Of a stretch of 6,056 bases of DNA, positions 5,521-6,056 are shown piece after piece (the first letter of the stretch is position 1; each line of letters opens with the position of its first letter). The notes below the pieces were generated by a model that made no database searches, was not told the origin of the DNA, and worked only from the letters and a program-made list of their open reading frames with translations. The stretch is taken from assembly GCA_027039465.1 (NCBI GenBank), contig JALWEA010000669.1, positions 1 through 6,056 on the forward strand. Direction: 5' to 3'. The position numbers and the translations under genes are program-made. Source of the stretch: Calditrichia bacterium (GTDB lineage Bacteria > Calditrichota > Calditrichia > Calditrichales > Calditrichaceae).

Positions 5521-5632
5521 GTCATTGCGAACGATCCCGCGAGCCTGCGAGCGGGAGAGTGAAGCAATCTCTTCCAAAGCGGCACCGGACTGTAATGATG
5601 GAAGGGATTGCCACGCCCCGATAAATCGGGGC
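5521..5632 (+). repeat. Composite dispersed-repeat element with nested hairpins
   Basis: The element begins GTCATTGCGAAC, continues to GTGAAGCAATCTC, and later reads GGGATTGCCACGCCCC. Similar sequence ('CATTGCGAG...GAAGCAATC') is a common intergenic repeat style in many bacteria. Pairings visible by eye are ATTGC (5524-5528) with GCAAT (5564-5568), enclosing TCCCGC/GCGGGA (5535-5540 with 5551-5556); GCAATCTCTTCC (5564-5575) with GGAAGGGATTGC (5600-5611), 11 of 12 positions; and a perfect hairpin GCCCCGAT-AA-ATCGGGGC (5615-5632). There is no transposase gene, so any mobility would depend on enzymes encoded elsewhere. Confidence 0.7.
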
Positions 5633-5698
5633 TACTATTGACATATTAGGTTCATATAGTCATTATTTAGCCCCATACACTTTCTTCCATACTCTGTC

Positions 5699-5713
5699 TC
5701 CCGATGCTCGGGA
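5699..5713 (+). repeat. Short GC hairpin TCCCGA-TGC-TCGGGA followed by TTTT
   Basis: A perfect 6-base stem with a 3-base loop is followed directly by TTTTC. It could be a weak rightward intrinsic terminator, perhaps for read-through from metF more than 300 bases away, or just another small dispersed repeat. The T-run is short. Confidence 0.4.
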
Positions 5714-5790
5714 TTTTCAACACTGAAGGGTGCCTGTAAAGTTGATGCTGTTTCTTTAATTGGAATTACACGCTGATCAATTTGCTATGC

Positions 5791-5823
5791 TTAGACCCCC
5801 TAAATCCCCCTCGTAGGGGGATT
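5791..5823 (+). repeat. REP-like hairpin of the CCCCCTAAATCCCCC type
   Basis: Perfect 9-base arms AATCCCCCT (5803-5811) and AGGGGGATT (5815-5823) enclose the 3-base loop CGT. They are preceded by a further CCCCC block at 5796-5800, giving CCCCC-TAAAT-CCCCC. I recognise this style as a common intergenic palindromic repeat in various bacterial genomes. It has no coding capacity. Confidence 0.65.
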
Positions 5824-6056
5824 CAAAGTTGTTTGTAAAATTTTGCTCATTACCCAATTTACCAGTAGTAAAGTTTTACTCTTTTCCCCAACCGTAAGTT
5901 CAACTTTTCATCGGGCAAAATCATTCGTGCCTTTTTGCGTCCCCCTTGTATATTAAAGTTATTAAGAAAAAAGATCTTTGCAAATAAAAAAAATAAAACC
6001 GAATTTATCCGACATGTAAGAAGGGGCTCCCCTTAGGCATAAAGCCTGTCTCGTAG
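5824..6056. other. AT-rich non-coding right edge
   Basis: No gene is supported. TATATT near 5950 with weak upstream elements could be a rightward promoter. It is followed by an A-rich stretch and then two adjacent small hairpins, AAGGG-GCTC-CCCTT (about 6021-6034) and AGGC-ATAAA-GCCT (6035-6047). The structured part is cut by the end of the window. It may be the start of a structured leader or RNA, but I do not recognise a class. Confidence 0.35.

Noticed and set aside
6011..6056. Fluoride-type or other known riboswitch at the right edge
   Set aside because: The hairpin pattern is only superficially similar and the conserved core bases do not line up. The region is also truncated.

Overview
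This window looks like chromosomal DNA from a bacterium of the FCB group or a neighbouring phylum. It has moderate-GC genes, AT-rich spacers, a MetF whose sequence resembles Bacteroidetes-type proteins as I remember them, and spacers full of short dispersed repeats. A Calditrichota-like anaerobe would fit, but that is a guess because there is no rRNA or other marker here. No phage, CRISPR or complete insertion sequence is visible.

Layout: (1) 1-585 holds a small GxxExxY-family gene on the + strand, with related 'AATCCG'-type repeats upstream and downstream of it. (2) 586-4051 is a tightly packed minus-strand operon, transcribed right to left: NAD-type isocitrate dehydrogenase (icd), a DHH/DHHA1 phosphoesterase of the NrnA type, chorismate synthase (aroC), and a 75-codon gene. 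(3) 4052-4403 is a divergent promoter region with an inverted repeat. (4) 4404-5357 is metF (5,10-methylenetetrahydrofolate reductase) on the + strand. (5) 5358-6056 has no gene I can support. It holds several hairpin-forming repeats, and a pair of small hairpins is cut by the window edge.

The most notable item is the last gene of the minus-strand operon (586-813). Conventional ORF calling misses it because an in-frame UGA interrupts it at codon 12. Read through, the product is a SelW/Rdx-family thioredoxin-like protein, and the UGA falls exactly at the second redox position of a Cys-x-x-Sec motif. A stem-loop just after the UGA has the geometry and loop sequence expected of a bacterial SECIS element. 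I therefore call it a selenoprotein.

The other operon genes are housekeeping: TCA-cycle carbon flow, turnover of short oligonucleotides or phosphoadenosine phosphate, and aromatic amino acid supply. The small redox protein appears to be co-transcribed and probably translationally coupled to aroC. metF supplies methyl groups for methionine and is transcribed separately in the opposite direction.
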